Source of the DNA: Bacteroidaceae bacterium
GTDB taxonomy: Bacteria; Bacteroidota; Bacteroidia; Bacteroidales; Bacteroidaceae
Assembly (NCBI GenBank): GCA_017469925.1
Contig: JAFUFK010000010.1
Location: 1 to 64,000 of the forward strand
Direction: 5' to 3'
DNA length: 64,000 bases
The translations under genes and the position numbers were made by a program. The notes under the pieces were generated by a model, which saw only the letters and a list, made by a program, of their open reading frames with translations, ran no database searches and was not told the origin of the DNA. Of this stretch, positions 1 through 8,705 are shown one piece after another (position 1 is the first letter of the stretch; each line of letters opens with the position of its first letter).

Positions 1-1
1 C

Positions 2-445
2 AAAATGAATTTGTTCCCCATCACGAACTATACGGACGTTCCAGACTTAAAAGACAATGAAATACGCTATTCCTTTGTGGATGACACCTTATTGGTGCAA
101 GGAAAGGAAACGCTTAATTACCTGACAAGCTACGCCGAATGTATTATTGCGGAGAACACAATTAAAGTAAACATTGGCCAATATGTTTACAAGGACTTAT
201 ATCCTACGGGGAATGTCATGAGATACTTCGAGGCAAGAATCCCAGGTTTTACTCCTGGCACATACATCATCAACGGGGAGACCGTGGTCTGCGGTGGCGA
301 GGATGGCATCAGGGATATTGGCAAAGGGAAATTGACAACTGACCATGACGGACCCGCCTACGACCTCAGCGGCCGCCGTGTCAAGCCCTCGTCTGCCCAG
401 AAGGGAATATACATTCAGAATGGGAAAAAGGTAGTCAGGCAATAG
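2..445 (+). CDS. secreted protein, C-terminal part, with YDLSGRR/GIYI tail (5' partial)
   Basis: An open frame runs from the window edge; the first Met is at base 5, but no signal peptide follows it, so the true start probably lies upstream of the window. Function not recognised. The last ~30 residues read AYDLSGRRV...KGIYIQNGKKVVRQ, a tail shared with the proteins at 559-1353 and 46177-49059. Tails of this kind are common on exported proteins of Prevotella-like bacteria and resemble type IX secretion C-terminal domains; export by that route is an inference. The next gene has its own promoter, so this gene may be a separate unit. Confidence 0.55.
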   Translation, partial: KMNLFPITNYTDVPDLKDNEIRYSFVDDTLLVQGKETLNYLTSYAECIIAENTIKVNIGQYVYKDLYPTGNVMRYFEARIPGFTPGTYIINGETVVCGGEDGIRDIGKGKLTTDHDGPAYDLSGRRVKPSSAQKGIYIQNGKKVVRQ

Positions 446-498
446 CCCTCAGGGTGTGACCATTCAACAACGGTTTTGAAGTTAAACTCGGTGCAGAA

Positions 499-530
499 TT
501 TGAAATTGACCCAAATAATCACTAACTTTG
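499..530 (+). promoter_or_regulatory. Bacteroidetes-type promoter for the 559 gene
   Basis: TTTG at 499-502 and TAACTTTG at 523-530 are separated by 20 nt, matching the -33/-7 pattern of the Bacteroidetes primary sigma factor. Transcription would start near 537, about 20 nt before the ATG at 559. Confidence 0.6.
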
Positions 531-558
531 TCTTGCAATAATCATAAAATCGTAAGCC

Positions 559-1353
559 ATGAAAAGAATGATGATGTTTTTTATCTTCCCTTTTCTCATG
601 ACAAGTCATGCGATGGGGCAAACGGACTATCATCCGTTCATCGAAGAAGGAAAGATTTGGTATGTAGGGCACTATCCCTATGGCGACTGTAGCAAGGAAC
701 CTTTCGGTATGTCACGCTATTATTTCGAGGGGGACACCGTGGTTGCTGATGTCCCTTGCAAGCGTTGGATGAAGGACGGGAAACTTCTGGCTCCCCTATT
801 CGAGAAGAATCGCAAGGTGTACTTTTTCCGGGCTGGTGAGGATGAACCGCAGTTGCTATACGACTTCAATGTCTCGGCAGGAGAGCGTACCGAGGTGACA
901 GACTTCACCTCCTCTGCAGGGCAGAAAGTAATCTGCTATGTCTGCGAGGAAAAGGGAGGCAGTTTGCGTAACCTCCTGCTTTACGACAGCATAGGGCTGA
1001 AGGAGGTGGAAAGTTTGAAGGAAGATATTGGAGATAGCGATGAGTTTGAGCATATGCTGCGCGAGGATTTCTCCTATGCTTGGACGGAAGGTATCGGTGT
1101 CATGGACAGTCCGGAAGAAAATGTCGGCCACGGAGGAAAGACAGGCAACACCAGTTGTCTGGTACGAGTGACCATTGGCGATAATACGTTCTATGACAAC
1201 CCCCATGCTGTATGGACTGACGGAGTGGATGAAATCGTAAATAGTAAATGGTCAGATAAATCCCTTTACGACCTCAGCGGGCGTCGCGTCAGCGACGGGC
1301 AGCGAGGGGTGAGGATACAAGGGGGGAAGAAGTTCCTCGTGCCTTTGCGATAG
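559..1353 (+). CDS. secreted hypothetical protein with YDLSGRR C-terminal tail
   Basis: This 264-residue protein begins with a signal peptide (MKRMMMFFIFPFLMTSHAMG, probable cleavage after AMG), so it is exported. The body is rich in acidic and aromatic residues and matches no family I recognise. It ends with SLYDLSGRRVSDGQRG and a short GGKKF segment, the same kind of tail as in the preceding protein, although GVRI replaces the usual GIYI. The shared tail suggests a common export or anchoring route, possibly type IX secretion. It lies just downstream of the preceding gene and has its own promoter. The ATG at 559 is chosen because the signal peptide starts there. Confidence 0.6.
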   Translation: MKRMMMFFIFPFLMTSHAMGQTDYHPFIEEGKIWYVGHYPYGDCSKEPFGMSRYYFEGDTVVADVPCKRWMKDGKLLAPLFEKNRKVYFFRAGEDEPQLLYDFNVSAGERTEVTDFTSSAGQKVICYVCEEKGGSLRNLLLYDSIGLKEVESLKEDIGDSDEFEHMLREDFSYAWTEGIGVMDSPEENVGHGGKTGNTSCLVRVTIGDNTFYDNPHAVWTDGVDEIVNSKWSDKSLYDLSGRRVSDGQRGVRIQGGKKFLVPLR

Positions 1354-1445
1354 GATTTCTAGTCGTCATACGAAAGGCAGCCCAGCTACCCATGCACGAA
1401 GAGCGATGAGGGCCTCCCCCTGAATTGTCTTTGGATTTTCGCTTA

Positions 1446-2486
1446 TCAGAGCCATCCGGCGGACTTGTACCACTGGACGGAGCGGCGTACACCCTCGGGC
1501 AGGAGGACCTGGGGCTCGTAGCCGAGGTCGCGACGGGTGGGCTCGATGTCGCACTGCCAGTTGCGCTGGCTGAGGATGTGGTACTTGTCGAGGTTGAGGG
1601 TAGTGAGTTTGCCCAGCCAGCCGCTGACCGTACCGCTGACGGCACAGACGAGGCGGAGGAACCAGAGGGGGGCCTTGATGTGGAGGACCCAAGGGTTGCC
1701 GAGTTCCCGCTGCAAGAGGTCGCTGAAGGCACGGCTGTTATAGACCTGGCCGTCAGAGAGGAAATAGCCCTTGCCCAAGGCGTTGGGAGCCGTGAAGGCA
1801 AGGAAGACAGCCTGCACGACGTCGGAGACATAGACGAAGGTGATGTCCTGAGGACGGTAGCCGACGGCGAAATCTACATGCCTACAGATACTCTGGGCCA
1901 TGAGGAAGTAGTCGCGCTCACGGGGACCATAGACGCCGGTGGGGCGCAGGATGATGTAGGGAAAACGGTCCGTGTCGAGGGTCTGCAGGAACTGCTCAGC
2001 CTGCCACTTGCTCTCGCCGTAAGCCGTATTGGGGCGCGGGGTGTCGGTGGTGAGGATGGGCTCGTAGGGGTATGGCTGTTCGCGGATGGCTCCGAAAATG
2101 CTGAGCGAGGAGACGAAGACGAAGCGCCGGGGCACCATGTCCTCAGCCATCAGGGCGCGGACGAGATTGCGGGTACCCTCGGTGTTGGTACGGAAGAAAC
2201 CCTCGCGACGGAGGCTCTTGGTGGCTCCGGCGGCATGTACGACGTAGTCCCAGCCGCGACCGCCCATCTCAGCCTTATAGGCCCGCAACTGCTCGCAGAG
2301 GCGGTCGTAATCGCCCAAATCCAACTGGGCAAAGCGGAGGCGTTCATCCTGAAGGTACTGGCTGCTGCTGGTACGGCGCATGCCGGCCCAGACTTGGTAG
2401 CCGCGCTCGAGTCCTTCGCTGCAAATAAAACTGCCGATGAAGCCCGAGGCACCGGTGACGAGGACTGTCTTTGATTCACAATTCAT
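1446..2486 (-). CDS. NAD-dependent epimerase/dehydratase (extended SDR family)
   Basis: Predicted cytoplasmic nucleotide-sugar or sterol-type epimerase/dehydratase of 346 residues. The Rossmann motif TGASGFIG is at residues 11-18, and the catalytic Tyr/Lys pair is in AYGESK (Y156, K160) with an upstream VSS serine region at 125-127. The start at 2486 (MNCESKTVL) is preferred over the upstream Met because upstream residues come from a low-complexity intergenic repeat. A -7-like box TACTTTTG (2518-2511) lies just upstream. It is divergent from rnr. The substrate cannot be assigned from sequence; nothing nearby points to a specific sugar pathway. Confidence 0.8.
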   Translation of the reverse strand: MNCESKTVLVTGASGFIGSFICSEGLERGYQVWAGMRRTSSSQYLQDERLRFAQLDLGDYDRLCEQLRAYKAEMGGRGWDYVVHAAGATKSLRREGFFRTNTEGTRNLVRALMAEDMVPRRFVFVSSLSIFGAIREQPYPYEPILTTDTPRPNTAYGESKWQAEQFLQTLDTDRFPYIILRPTGVYGPRERDYFLMAQSICRHVDFAVGYRPQDITFVYVSDVVQAVFLAFTAPNALGKGYFLSDGQVYNSRAFSDLLQRELGNPWVLHIKAPLWFLRLVCAVSGTVSGWLGKLTTLNLDKYHILSQRNWQCDIEPTRRDLGYEPQVLLPEGVRRSVQWYKSAGWL

Positions 2487-2590
2487 AATGCACAATTCAG
2501 AATTTCTTTGCAAAAGTAAGAAAATGTTCACAATTATCATTATATTTGCAGGAAGAATTATGAATCGTGCATTGTGAATTCATAAAATTG
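2475..2590. repeat. AT-rich low-complexity inverted repeat between divergent genes
   Basis: Copies of an ATTCACAATTCATAATGCAC-like word at 2475-2500 are repeated in inverted orientation at 2554-2587. Similar short words occur at other gene junctions in this window (8676-8705, 9437-9466, 34656-34695, 50592-50619). A -7-like TATATTTG at 2541-2548 could serve rnr. Confidence 0.5.
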
Positions 2591-2598
2591 ACCATACC

Positions 2599-4836
2599 AT
2601 GAGCAAAGGAAAGAACAAGACTGCCAAGCGAGTGACGCGCAAGCAGATGACGGCCATGCTGGAGAGTCTCTTCGGCAGCCACCCCTCGGAAAGGTACGAA
2701 CTGAAGTCGGTGTTCCGACTGCTGGGACTGGACACCCATCCGGCCAAGATGCTCTGCATGGAGGTGCTGGACGACCTCATGCAGGACGACATCATCACCG
2801 AGAAACCGCGATACACCTACCAACTGAAATTGCAGAGCCAGCGGCTGGAGGGCATCTTCCACCGCAAGGCAAACGGCAAGAATACCTTCCTGCCCGACGA
2901 GGGCGGACAGCCCATACTCATCGCCGAGCGCAACTCGCTGCACGCCATGGACGGCGACCGCGTCCGCGTGTCGATGATGGCCCGGAGAAAGAACCACGTA
3001 CGCGAGGGACAGGTGACGGAAATCGTCCGACGGACCGACAAGCAGTACGTAGGCCGTCTGGACGTGCATCGCGACCTGGCCTTCCTCATCACGGAGGACC
3101 GTACCTTGGCCAACGACATCATCATCCCGCGCCAAGGACTGCGTGGTGCCAAGCAGGGCGACAAGGTAGTGGCCAAGATTGTGGAGTGGCCCCAAGAGTC
3201 GAAGAATCCCATCGGGCGCGTCGTGGAGGTGCTGGGGCAGTCGGGCGAGAACGAGACCGAAATGCACGCCATACTGGCCGAATTCGGTCTGCCATACAAG
3301 TACCCGCAGCAGGTGGAAGATGCCGCCAACCGCATCCCCGACGAGATACCCGAGGAGGAGATTCGCCGGCGCGAGGACATGCGCCAGGTGATGACCTTCA
3401 CCATCGACCCGCGCGACGCAAAGGACTTCGACGATGCCATCTCGATTCGCAAGGTGAGCACACGAATGTACGAGGTGGGCGTGCACATTGCCGACGTGTC
3501 GCACTACGTCCGCGAGGGTGACATCATCGATCGTGAGGCACAGAAGCGCGGCACGAGTGTCTATCTCGTTGACCGCACCATACCGATGTTGCCCGAACGG
3601 TTGTGCAACAACATCTGCTCGCTCCGGCCCAACGAGGACAAACTGACGTACAGCGTCGTCTTCCTCATGGACGAGGAGGCCAACGTCCACGACTGGCATC
3701 TGGCCAAGACGGTGACGAGGAGTAATCGTCGATTCATCTACGAAGAGGTGCAGCAGGTGCTGGAGGCCCACGGCGAGGCCAGCCCCGAGGACTACCAGAA
3801 CCCGGGCGACCACATGGACCCCGAGCGTCCCGAATACGAACCTGCCGAGCACTTTGCCCAGGAACTCATCACCCTGAACCGCATGGCCAAGGCCCTGCGG
3901 AAGCGCCGATTCAGCGCAGGGGCAGTCGATTTCGACCGTCAGGAGACGCGTTTCGAGATTGACCAAAACGGCAAGCCGCTGAGCGTATATTTCAAGGTGG
4001 CGAAGGATGCCAACAAACTGGTGGAGGAGTTCATGCTGCTGGCCAACCGCACCGTGGCAGAGAGCATTGGAAAAATTCAAAGTTCAAAGTCCAAAGTTCA
4101 AAGTTCAAAAACTCCGAAGGTCTTCGTCTATCGTATCCACGAGCAACCGGACCAGGAGAAACTCATCAACCTGTCGCAGTTCGTCACGAAGTTTGGCCTG
4201 AAACTGAAGCCCACGGGCTCGAACGAAATGGTGAGCCAGAGCATCAACAAGATGTTGCACGACGCCAAGCAGACCAAGGCCAAGAACCTCGTGGAGATGG
4301 TGACCCTACGAGCCATGATGAAAGCCAAGTACAGCACCGAGAACATCGGCCACTACGGACTGGCATTCGACTACTACACCCACTTCACAAGCCCCATCCG
4401 CCGCTATCCCGACCTGATGGTTCACCGCCTGCTCTATCGCTATGCCGAGGGCGGACGCAGCGTGATGAAGAGCAAGTGGGAGGAACAGTGTGAGCACGCC
4501 AGCCAGATGGAACAGACTGCTGCACTGGCCGAGCGCGCAAGCATCAAGTACAAGGAGGTGGAGTTCATGCAGGACCGCATCGGACAGGAGTTCGACGGCA
4601 TCATTTCGGGCATTACGGAGTACGGGCTCTACGTCGAACTGAACGAGAACAAGTGCGAGGGTATGGTGCCCCTGCGCGACCTCGACGACGACTACTACGA
4701 GTTCGACGAGAAGAACTACTGCCTCTGGGGACGTCGCAACCACCACCGCTACTCGCTGGGCGACGAGGTGCGCATAAAAATTGCTTCCGCCAACCTGGAG
4801 CGGAAGCAACTAAACTTCACGTTAGTGCGTGAGTAG
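2599..4836 (+). CDS. rnr: ribonuclease R
   Basis: A 3'-5' exoribonuclease of the RNase II/R family that degrades structured RNA in the cytoplasm. The 745-residue protein has N-terminal winged-helix and OB-type regions, the RNB catalytic core with DPRDAKDFDDAISI (about residues 270-283, with the metal-binding Asp cluster), the SPIRRYPDLMVHRLL motif and a C-terminal S1 domain ending at residue 745. Length is normal for the family. One oddity is an inserted IQSSKSKVQSSKTPK segment near residues 492-506, encoded by a TTCAAAG-type repeat (4075-4110), just before the conserved FVYRIHEQPD. The frame stays open, so the protein is probably functional. The ATG at 2599 follows a short leader. Confidence 0.93.
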   Translation: MSKGKNKTAKRVTRKQMTAMLESLFGSHPSERYELKSVFRLLGLDTHPAKMLCMEVLDDLMQDDIITEKPRYTYQLKLQSQRLEGIFHRKANGKNTFLPDEGGQPILIAERNSLHAMDGDRVRVSMMARRKNHVREGQVTEIVRRTDKQYVGRLDVHRDLAFLITEDRTLANDIIIPRQGLRGAKQGDKVVAKIVEWPQESKNPIGRVVEVLGQSGENETEMHAILAEFGLPYKYPQQVEDAANRIPDEIPEEEIRRREDMRQVMTFTIDPRDAKDFDDAISIRKVSTRMYEVGVHIADVSHYVREGDIIDREAQKRGTSVYLVDRTIPMLPERLCNNICSLRPNEDKLTYSVVFLMDEEANVHDWHLAKTVTRSNRRFIYEEVQQVLEAHGEASPEDYQNPGDHMDPERPEYEPAEHFAQELITLNRMAKALRKRRFSAGAVDFDRQETRFEIDQNGKPLSVYFKVAKDANKLVEEFMLLANRTVAESIGKIQSSKSKVQSSKTPKVFVYRIHEQPDQEKLINLSQFVTKFGLKLKPTGSNEMVSQSINKMLHDAKQTKAKNLVEMVTLRAMMKAKYSTENIGHYGLAFDYYTHFTSPIRRYPDLMVHRLLYRYAEGGRSVMKSKWEEQCEHASQMEQTAALAERASIKYKEVEFMQDRIGQEFDGIISGITEYGLYVELNENKCEGMVPLRDLDDDYYEFDEKNYCLWGRRNHHRYSLGDEVRIKIASANLERKQLNFTLVRE
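4075..4110 (+). repeat. TTCAAAG microrepeat inserted in frame within rnr
   Basis: Four to five copies of a TTCAAAGT/CCAAAGT word sit in tandem inside the RNB domain and encode IQSSKSKVQSSK. The same word occurs in noncoding junctions near 9441 and 34680, so a normally intergenic repeat has entered a coding region without breaking the frame. Confidence 0.7.
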
Positions 4837-4844
4837 CGCGATGA

Positions 4845-7535
4845 CTACTCTATGCGGCTACGCCCCTTGAAGACGTACTTGTAGTTCTGGTCGATGACTG
4901 CCTTCAGCAGCGTCTGGCCACTGTAGCTGCTACTACCCATGAAGTCGGCATAGACGTAACCTGCAGGACCCGTCAGCGTATTCGTAATGTACGTAGCCGC
5001 TGCCGGGTTCTGTGTGTTGGCATGGGTAGATATGGCCGAACCCAAAAGTTTCCATGCCACACTGGTATAGGTGAAGTGGAAGTGACTGCGATCCTCGTTG
5101 GCAGAAGCCAAGTTGAGCATGGCATTCACTACCGATTTCTTCGAATCACCGCTGGTATTGTAGGCATCCTCTACGCTGGCCGAACAGGTGCTACCCACCG
5201 CTACGCTATAGTCGGTAACGGAAGAATCGTCGGGCCAGTTCTCTACACGCACGGCACCCGTTACATTGTACCAGTTGGGACGACAGCCGTAGAATATCTT
5301 GCCACGGAAGTCATCAAGCGTGTAGTAGGAGTGGTCAAGCACCTTGAAGTAACTGCTATACGTGTTATGAATCTCTGTGACAACAGATATCAATGTGCTG
5401 GTCTGGTCTGTTCCGCTACCTTCCTCCTTCGCCATGATGATGGAGATAGCCTCGGAGGGATGTGCGTCGAGGAACGAAGCGATGGTGGCAATAGCATCCT
5501 TATACAATACGCCCGTGCTGACGGTGCCGTGGTAGATGGTGAGGTTGTCGGCCGTAATGGTGCTGTTGGACTTATATTGCGGGCGCAGGTCGAAGGCACG
5601 CACGCCATTGGCCAACTGCTGGGCGATGGTCTCGCTCTGGCACTTAGCCTGATTGGCATAACTGCTGCTGACGCTGCTCGTGGCGGCATTATGGGCTCCC
5701 GGTGTACTAAGCATCGAGAAGTTGATGTTGCCGGGGATGGTGGCCATCCAGTTGTTGGTAGCGGCGGTAGCAGTGAAGGTCAGGTTGTTTACGGCACCAG
5801 CCGTCACGCTGAAATCCTGACTATAGTACTTGCCGTTCGAGTCGCGTATGGTTACGATTACACCATTAGGAAGGTCTATCGGCAGCAGGTAGGCTACATA
5901 CGTACCGGCATTGGTCCCCGTCACGGTTACGACATCGCTCTGCATGTTCCTATTGCTCTGGTCGTCAGATGCATAAACCGAAGGAGAATCGCCCGCCGAG
6001 TAGGTGGCACTCTCGTAGGCAGTCTGATAGTTCATCAGGCCCGCGATGCTTTCCTTGCCCTTGGCATAGACGCTCACGCTCTTCACGTTCGAGAGCGTGG
6101 TCGTAATACGTAGCGTGGTCAGGTAGTCCGCAATATCGTATTTGTCGCTTACGTCTTCATGTGTCAGTATGCAGATGGCGGAATTCAGGGCATAGCCCGC
6201 ACCGCCGGCATTCTCCGTAGCCGACTGCTCGGCATAGACGGTGGCAGCGAGGTCGGCATAGGTCCACGTCTGGTCCACGACCTTTGCCTCCTGCTTACCC
6301 AGGATGATGTTCACCAGCGACGTTACGTCGGCTATGGTCACGTCGCCATCCTCGTTCACGTCGGCCAGTTCCTCCCGATAGTCGGTCGTCTTCCCCAAGA
6401 TGATGTTCACCAGCGACGTTACGTCGGCTATGGTCACATCGTCATCCTCGTTCACGTCGCCGATGGTGTAGCGGAGGGAAGGTAAGGAACCGAGGCAAGT
6501 AAGGCTTTTCACGTTTATCGTAAACCAATTGGCTCCAGCCTTATTGGCTGTCAGCCGGAAGGTCATCTTCCCATCGACCACAGGGATATCGCTCAGCGTG
6601 TAGAGCCGAGGCTCGTCTGCTTCCCACCCAGTATTCAGTATGACAGGTATGTCCACCTTCTTCCCGTTTACGGAAAGTGTCGTGTAACCTGTAGCTCCAG
6701 AAGTAGTTACTGGTGAATCAACCCATGCCACATGACCGTGACAATAGACCTGAGCCTCATAAATGCCATCCGGGAGGTCAACGCTCTGCGACATAATCTC
6801 GCCAGTAGGAATCCACGAGAACCAACGTTCGGGCATCGTGACACTATTCGCCGAGGCTGTTCCATGATTGGGCGCACCTTGGGGATTTGTCCATGCATCC
6901 GTCTCATTGCTAACCATTGACGTCATGTCCAAGTCTCCCTCAGCATATTTCTCCAACTTGAAGTTATCAACACCAGAAATGCATTCGGCCTGAGCGTTTT
7001 GTGTGAACGTGTAAGCAATTTCGACTTCCGCAGGAACTGTCAACGTGAAGGAAACGGCATAGTTGGCCCATGCATCGCGCGAAGCTATGGTTACGCTCCG
7101 GTCGCCGGCACTAATTGTTGCCGCTGATGAAGACTCTATCCAAAACGCATCAGCACTCAGGCGGTACATTCCTGCGGGCAAACTCACAGTTTGCGAAAGC
7201 TTGATGCTTACACTACTTCCCCAACGAAAACGAATCCAATAGACATTGTTTCCGCCATCGGCCGGCTGTGGCCGACTGGAAAAGTTGTTCCACTGAAGAC
7301 AGGAGCTGTTAAGTGACGTCATGTCATTAGATTCTCCATTCGTGTACGTCACGGTCCATCCTTCGGGCTTGTATATCGCCCGTGCATTGTCACCGTCATT
7401 CCGAGGGTAGGATTGGACCTCATAACTCCCTTCAAAGTCGGCGTTCGTCAGGTACTGGCTGGTGACATCGGTCTGGGCCGAAAGATGGGTGAGCACAAAA
7501 AGTATGCCCAGCAAAGGGAATAATCGGGTTTTCAT
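4845..7535 (-). CDS. secreted protein with dockerin-like repeats and PI-PLC X-like domain
   Basis: An exported 896-residue protein with signal peptide MKTRLFPLLGILFVLTHLSA. Two related beta-rich modules (about residues 20-200 and 205-350) resemble carbohydrate-binding domains. They are followed by two duplicated EF-hand-like segments, DVNEDDDVTIADVTSLVNII and DVNEDGDVTIADVTSLVNII (about 355-415), typical of type I dockerin repeats. After a linker domain, the C-terminus (about 590-890) looks like a phosphatidylinositol-specific phospholipase C X domain: TPGAHNAAT and YHGT supply the two expected catalytic histidines, and RAFDLRP the conserved loop. It starts 15 nt after the glf stop codon, so co-transcription with glf is likely. 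The true substrate is unknown. Confidence 0.75.
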   Translation of the reverse strand: MKTRLFPLLGILFVLTHLSAQTDVTSQYLTNADFEGSYEVQSYPRNDGDNARAIYKPEGWTVTYTNGESNDMTSLNSSCLQWNNFSSRPQPADGGNNVYWIRFRWGSSVSIKLSQTVSLPAGMYRLSADAFWIESSSAATISAGDRSVTIASRDAWANYAVSFTLTVPAEVEIAYTFTQNAQAECISGVDNFKLEKYAEGDLDMTSMVSNETDAWTNPQGAPNHGTASANSVTMPERWFSWIPTGEIMSQSVDLPDGIYEAQVYCHGHVAWVDSPVTTSGATGYTTLSVNGKKVDIPVILNTGWEADEPRLYTLSDIPVVDGKMTFRLTANKAGANWFTINVKSLTCLGSLPSLRYTIGDVNEDDDVTIADVTSLVNIILGKTTDYREELADVNEDGDVTIADVTSLVNIILGKQEAKVVDQTWTYADLAATVYAEQSATENAGGAGYALNSAICILTHEDVSDKYDIADYLTTLRITTTLSNVKSVSVYAKGKESIAGLMNYQTAYESATYSAGDSPSVYASDDQSNRNMQSDVVTVTGTNAGTYVAYLLPIDLPNGVIVTIRDSNGKYYSQDFSVTAGAVNNLTFTATAATNNWMATIPGNINFSMLSTPGAHNAATSSVSSSYANQAKCQSETIAQQLANGVRAFDLRPQYKSNSTITADNLTIYHGTVSTGVLYKDAIATIASFLDAHPSEAISIIMAKEEGSGTDQTSTLISVVTEIHNTYSSYFKVLDHSYYTLDDFRGKIFYGCRPNWYNVTGAVRVENWPDDSSVTDYSVAVGSTCSASVEDAYNTSGDSKKSVVNAMLNLASANEDRSHFHFTYTSVAWKLLGSAISTHANTQNPAAATYITNTLTGPAGYVYADFMGSSSYSGQTLLKAVIDQNYKYVFKGRSRIE

Positions 7536-7550
7536 GGTATGTGTTGCTTG

Positions 7551-8675
7551 TTAGTTAGGTTCTGCTTCCCAGAGCTGCATGGCACGTTCGATGGTGGGCG
7601 CCATATCGTAGTAGCGATATTCGGCCAAGCGACCGGCGAAGATGACGTTCGGTTCGGCTTGGGCCAACTGCTGATACTGGACAAGCAGACGGCTGTTCGC
7701 TTCGTCGTTCACAGGATAGTATGGCTCCATGCCTGGTGTCCACTCGGTGCTGTACTCACGACTGATGACGGTCTTGGGATTGGCCTCAACCTGTGGGCCG
7801 AACGACTCGAAGTGCTTGTGCTCGATGATGCGGGTGTAGGGCACCTCGCGCTCGGTGTAGTTGACCACGGCGTTGCCTTGGTAGTTCGGCATGTCGAGTA
7901 CCTCGGTCTCAAAGCGCACCGTGCGGTAGGCCAGATGACCCAGACGATAGTCGAAGTAGGCATCTATAGGCCCTGTGTAGAGCACGCGCTTCGCCAGCAC
8001 GTCCAGTTTGTCGCGATGCTCGAGGTAGTCGATGCCGAGATACACTTCTATGCCCTCAAGCAGTCCGTCGATAAGACGGTTGTATCCACCAATAGGAATG
8101 CCCTGATAGGTGTCGTTGAAGTAGTTGTTGTCGAAGACCATGCGAACGGGCAAGCGCTTGATGATGAAGGCTGGCAATTCGGTGCACGCCCGCCCCCATT
8201 GTTTCTCGGTATAGCCCTTGATGAGGCGCTCGTAGATGTCGCGTCCCACAAGCAGCATAGCCTGTTCCTCCAAGTTCTGTGGCTCGCGGCCACCCAGCCG
8301 CCTCAGCGCCTCGCCGCGCTGCTCGTCTATCTTGGCCTGTGCTTCAGCGGGCGTGGTCACGCCCCACATCTGGTAGAAGGTGTTCATGTTGAACGGCAGG
8401 TTATAGAGTTTGCCCTTATAGTTGGCCACGGGGCAGTTGGTGTAACGGTTCATCTCCACGATGTCGCTGACGAACTGCCACACCTCGCGGTTGCTGGTGT
8501 GCAGGATATGGGCGCCGTACTGGTGGACGTTGATGCCCTCCACCTCTTCGCAATGGATATTACCGCCCACATGATTGCGGCGCTCTACTACGAGGCAACA
8601 TCTTCCGGCCTTCGTGGCCAGGTGGGCAAAGGTGGCACCCATCAGGCCTGAACCCACAATGAGGTAATCGTACAT
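7551..8675 (-). CDS. glf: UDP-galactopyranose mutase
   Basis: A flavoenzyme of 374 residues that interconverts UDP-galactopyranose and UDP-galactofuranose for surface polysaccharide synthesis in the cytoplasm. The FAD-binding motif VGSGLMGATFAHLA is near the N-terminus, followed by ERRNHVGGNIH, YGAHILHT and the FNMNTFYQMWGV region typical of Glf, and ends with the RLAEYRYYDM motif. The start at 8675 (MYDYLIVG) is preferred because the eight upstream residues come from a junction repeat. It lies downstream of btuD and is followed closely by the PI-PLC protein gene. No other glycan-synthesis genes are adjacent. Confidence 0.93.
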   Translation of the reverse strand: MYDYLIVGSGLMGATFAHLATKAGRCCLVVERRNHVGGNIHCEEVEGINVHQYGAHILHTSNREVWQFVSDIVEMNRYTNCPVANYKGKLYNLPFNMNTFYQMWGVTTPAEAQAKIDEQRGEALRRLGGREPQNLEEQAMLLVGRDIYERLIKGYTEKQWGRACTELPAFIIKRLPVRMVFDNNYFNDTYQGIPIGGYNRLIDGLLEGIEVYLGIDYLEHRDKLDVLAKRVLYTGPIDAYFDYRLGHLAYRTVRFETEVLDMPNYQGNAVVNYTEREVPYTRIIEHKHFESFGPQVEANPKTVISREYSTEWTPGMEPYYPVNDEANSRLLVQYQQLAQAEPNVIFAGRLAEYRYYDMAPTIERAMQLWEAEPN

Positions 8676-8705
8676 TATTTCACAATTTGACAATTTCACA
8701 ATTTA
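8676..8705. repeat. CACAATTT junction microrepeat
   Basis: Three copies of a CACAATTT/GACAATTT word span the glf-btuD junction. The last codons and the stop of btuD (8696) lie inside this repeat. Confidence 0.5.

Noticed and set aside
1425-2474. Long plus-strand open frame opposite the epimerase
   Set aside because: It is the antisense shadow of a clear SDR gene in GC-rich DNA; the protein has no recognisable features.
2497-4080. 527-codon minus-strand frame opposite rnr
   Set aside because: Antisense shadow of RNase R; composition (His, Val, Leu rich) is typical of reverse frames here.
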